A stretch of 64,000 bases of DNA. Origin: Pirellulales bacterium (GTDB lineage: Bacteria; Planctomycetota; Planctomycetia; Pirellulales; JANQPP01). The stretch lies in contig JANQPP010000124.1 in assembly GCA_028289405.1 (NCBI GenBank), forward strand, positions 1 through 64,000. The letters run 5' to 3'. Made by a program: the position numbers and the translations under genes. The notes beneath the pieces were generated by a model. The model was not told where the DNA came from and made no database searches. It worked only from the letters and a program-made list of their open reading frames with translations. Position 1 is the first letter of the stretch; each line of letters begins with the position of its first letter. Below, in pieces: positions 62,702 to 64,000 of this stretch.

Positions 62702-64000
62702 ATGGCCTTCATACAGCCTTTTGTCGTGCGCCATTCGCGGCGAGATTTGACCCAATCAATATGCCACTTTGTCGGTTTGGCGTTGTTTGGCGTCTTGGCA
62801 AGTGCCACTTCGGCTTGGGGAGAAACCCTTCCCACGCCACCAACGGATGCCGCACTCCAGATACTTCCAAAAAAAGTCGTCCTTCGGGGGCGTGCCGCTT
62901 CGCAGCGCATGCTCGTGGAATGGGTCCATGCAGGGGAAGACGAAAGCCATGCCCTAGGACAAGTCCGCGACGGAGTGTCTATATCCATCGGCGATCCGGG
63001 TATCTTGGCTTGGGAAGATGGAAGGCTTCTGCCGCGCGGCAACGGCAGCACCACGGTCACTGCGGATTTCCAGGGGCACACAGCTCAATTGGAAGTGCGC
63101 GTCGAAGGTGTTGAGCAGCCTTGGGTCCCCAGCTTTCGCAACGAAGTCCAATCCGTGCTCAGCAAGACGGGCTGCAACTCGGGAGCCTGCCATGGAGCCC
63201 TGGCCGGCAAAAACGGCTTTCTTCTCTCCTTGCGAGGATACGACACGGAGGCCGATTTCGCCGCCATCACGCGCCACGCTCGAGGGCGGCGGGTGGTTCC
63301 CCGCGAACCGGCGAAAAGCTTGTTGCTGACCAAACCGACGGGAGCCGTGCCTCATAAGGGAGGTGTCCGCTTCGACGTGGATTCTCCGGCATTCGAAGTA
63401 CTGGCCCAATGGCTGGCCATGGGTTGCCCCCAGCCCCGCGAGGAAGATCCCCGCATTCAACGCTTGGAGATTTTGCCCGCCTCGCTGGAACTCTCTCCCG
63501 GGGTGAAGCAGGACCTCATCGTGATGGCGCACTTCAGCGATGGGACCGCTCGCGATGTATCGCGTTGGGCCAAGTACACGTCGACGAACGAAACCGTGGC
63601 CAAGATCGATGAACAGGGCGGTATGTCGGTGATGGGCTACGGCAAAGGGGCGATCTCGGCTTGGTATCTCAGCATGAACGCCGTGAGTACCGTGCGCGTG
63701 CCCTACGAACACGTGGTCGACCCCGAGGTGTTCACTGCGGCCCCGCGCGAGAACTTCATTGACGAGATCGTGCTCGATCAGTTGGCCAAACTAAACATTC
63801 CCCCTTCGCCCCCCTGCACCGACGGGGAGTTTATTCGCCGTGCGTTTGTCGACACCTTGGGAGTTCTTCCCTCGGCGAAAGAGACCCGCGAATTCATTTC
63901 GGACGGTGCTCCAGACAAACGCGAGCGTTTGATTGACGGCCTCTTTCAGCGGCCCGAGTTCGTGGATTACTGGGCTCACAAGTGGTCGGACCTGCTGCTG
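62702..64000 (+). CDS. BIG2-DUF1549-type protein, N-terminal part (runs off window)
   Basis: 433 residues are visible and the frame is open to the last base. A hydrophobic N-terminus (HFVGLALFGVLASATSAWG) is followed by an Ig-like strand region (ILPKKVVLRGRAASQRMLVE). The heme-type motif is CNSGACHGALAGKNGFLLSLRG, a CX4CH variant unlike the CX2CH of other cytochromes in the window. A second BIG2-like domain follows (LEILPASLELSPGVKQDLIVMAHFSDG), and DUF1549 begins with FIDEIVLDQLAKLNIPPSPPCTDGEFIRRAFVDTLGVLPS. This architecture is known as the planctomycete BIG-DUF1549 type; whether CX4CH binds heme is uncertain. It is coupled to the DUF1501 gene. Confidence 0.9.
   Translation, partial: MAFIQPFVVRHSRRDLTQSICHFVGLALFGVLASATSAWGETLPTPPTDAALQILPKKVVLRGRAASQRMLVEWVHAGEDESHALGQVRDGVSISIGDPGILAWEDGRLLPRGNGSTTVTADFQGHTAQLEVRVEGVEQPWVPSFRNEVQSVLSKTGCNSGACHGALAGKNGFLLSLRGYDTEADFAAITRHARGRRVVPREPAKSLLLTKPTGAVPHKGGVRFDVDSPAFEVLAQWLAMGCPQPREEDPRIQRLEILPASLELSPGVKQDLIVMAHFSDGTARDVSRWAKYTSTNETVAKIDEQGGMSVMGYGKGAISAWYLSMNAVSTVRVPYEHVVDPEVFTAAPRENFIDEIVLDQLAKLNIPPSPPCTDGEFIRRAFVDTLGVLPSAKETREFISDGAPDKRERLIDGLFQRPEFVDYWAHKWSDLLL

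Noticed and set aside
1-64000. CRISPR arrays, transposons or prophage segments
   Set aside because: No spaced direct repeats, transposase, integrase or phage structural gene was seen. The only repeats are protein-internal (PPC, propeller, dockerin).

Overview
The window comes from a planctomycete bacterium, most likely from the Pirellulales-type branch. The evidence is three paired modules of DUF1549/DUF1553 (planctomycete cytochrome-type) and DUF1501 proteins, five PEP-CTERM exosortase substrates, a giant secreted protein carrying the planctomycete LEPLEQRWLLSA N-terminal signature, dockerin-like tails on secreted proteins, and moderately high GC. No rRNA, tRNA, CRISPR array, transposase or phage gene was recognised.

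Layout. 1-7.2 kb: the end of a membrane protein, a STAS protein, a membrane-anchored TlpA-like thioredoxin, DUF1549/1553-DUF1501 module 1, and a gene coding for an HTH - membrane segment - lectin-like domain. 7.4-13.5 kb: two tandem paralogous PEP-CTERM genes separated by a decayed 3' end of a DUF1549/1553 gene, then module 2 (minus strand) headed by an iodothyronine deiodinase-like gene with an in-frame UGA. 13.7-17.5 kb: a PhoD-like phosphatase, a ThuA-like/dockerin/PEP-CTERM protein and an M50-like protease. 17.7-28 kb: housekeeping genes (rpmB, gatC-gatA-gatB, a YacP-like NYN protein, a VOC protein, a LarA-like/YjbQ pair, rpsR, an EEP-family protein, hemL). 28-35 kb: glgX, then a beta-propeller protein with its partner, a five-CxxCH cytochrome containing PA14. 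35-45 kb: a TPR membrane protein, clpC, a DUF1805 protein, a TIR-domain protein, a GT39-like membrane protein, a DapA-family aldolase, trxA and a flavin halogenase-like protein. 45-57.5 kb: a 1.2-kilo-residue PPC-repeat protein, a HAF-repeat PEP-CTERM protein, topA, a PpiD-like protein and another PEP-CTERM protein. 57.9-64 kb: glgB, a catalytically degenerate RNase H-like protein and module 3 (DUF1501 then DUF1549, running off the end).

The most notable observation is at 12638-13459. Two open frames separated by one TGA join into a complete deiodinase-family protein with the motif FGSYT-U-PPF. The bases just after the TGA fold into a hairpin with an AGGU apical loop, at nearly the same spacing as in the E. 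coli fdhF bacterial SECIS. This is best read as a bacterial deiodinase-like selenoprotein and not as a pseudogene. Other points of interest are a tandem duplication scar, a probable membrane-tethered regulator, a TIR protein with a C-terminal winged-helix-like region, an RNase H fold without its catalytic aspartates, a PpiD-like protein whose parvulin domain is replaced by an acidic linker, and a cluster of six hairpins after rpsR.
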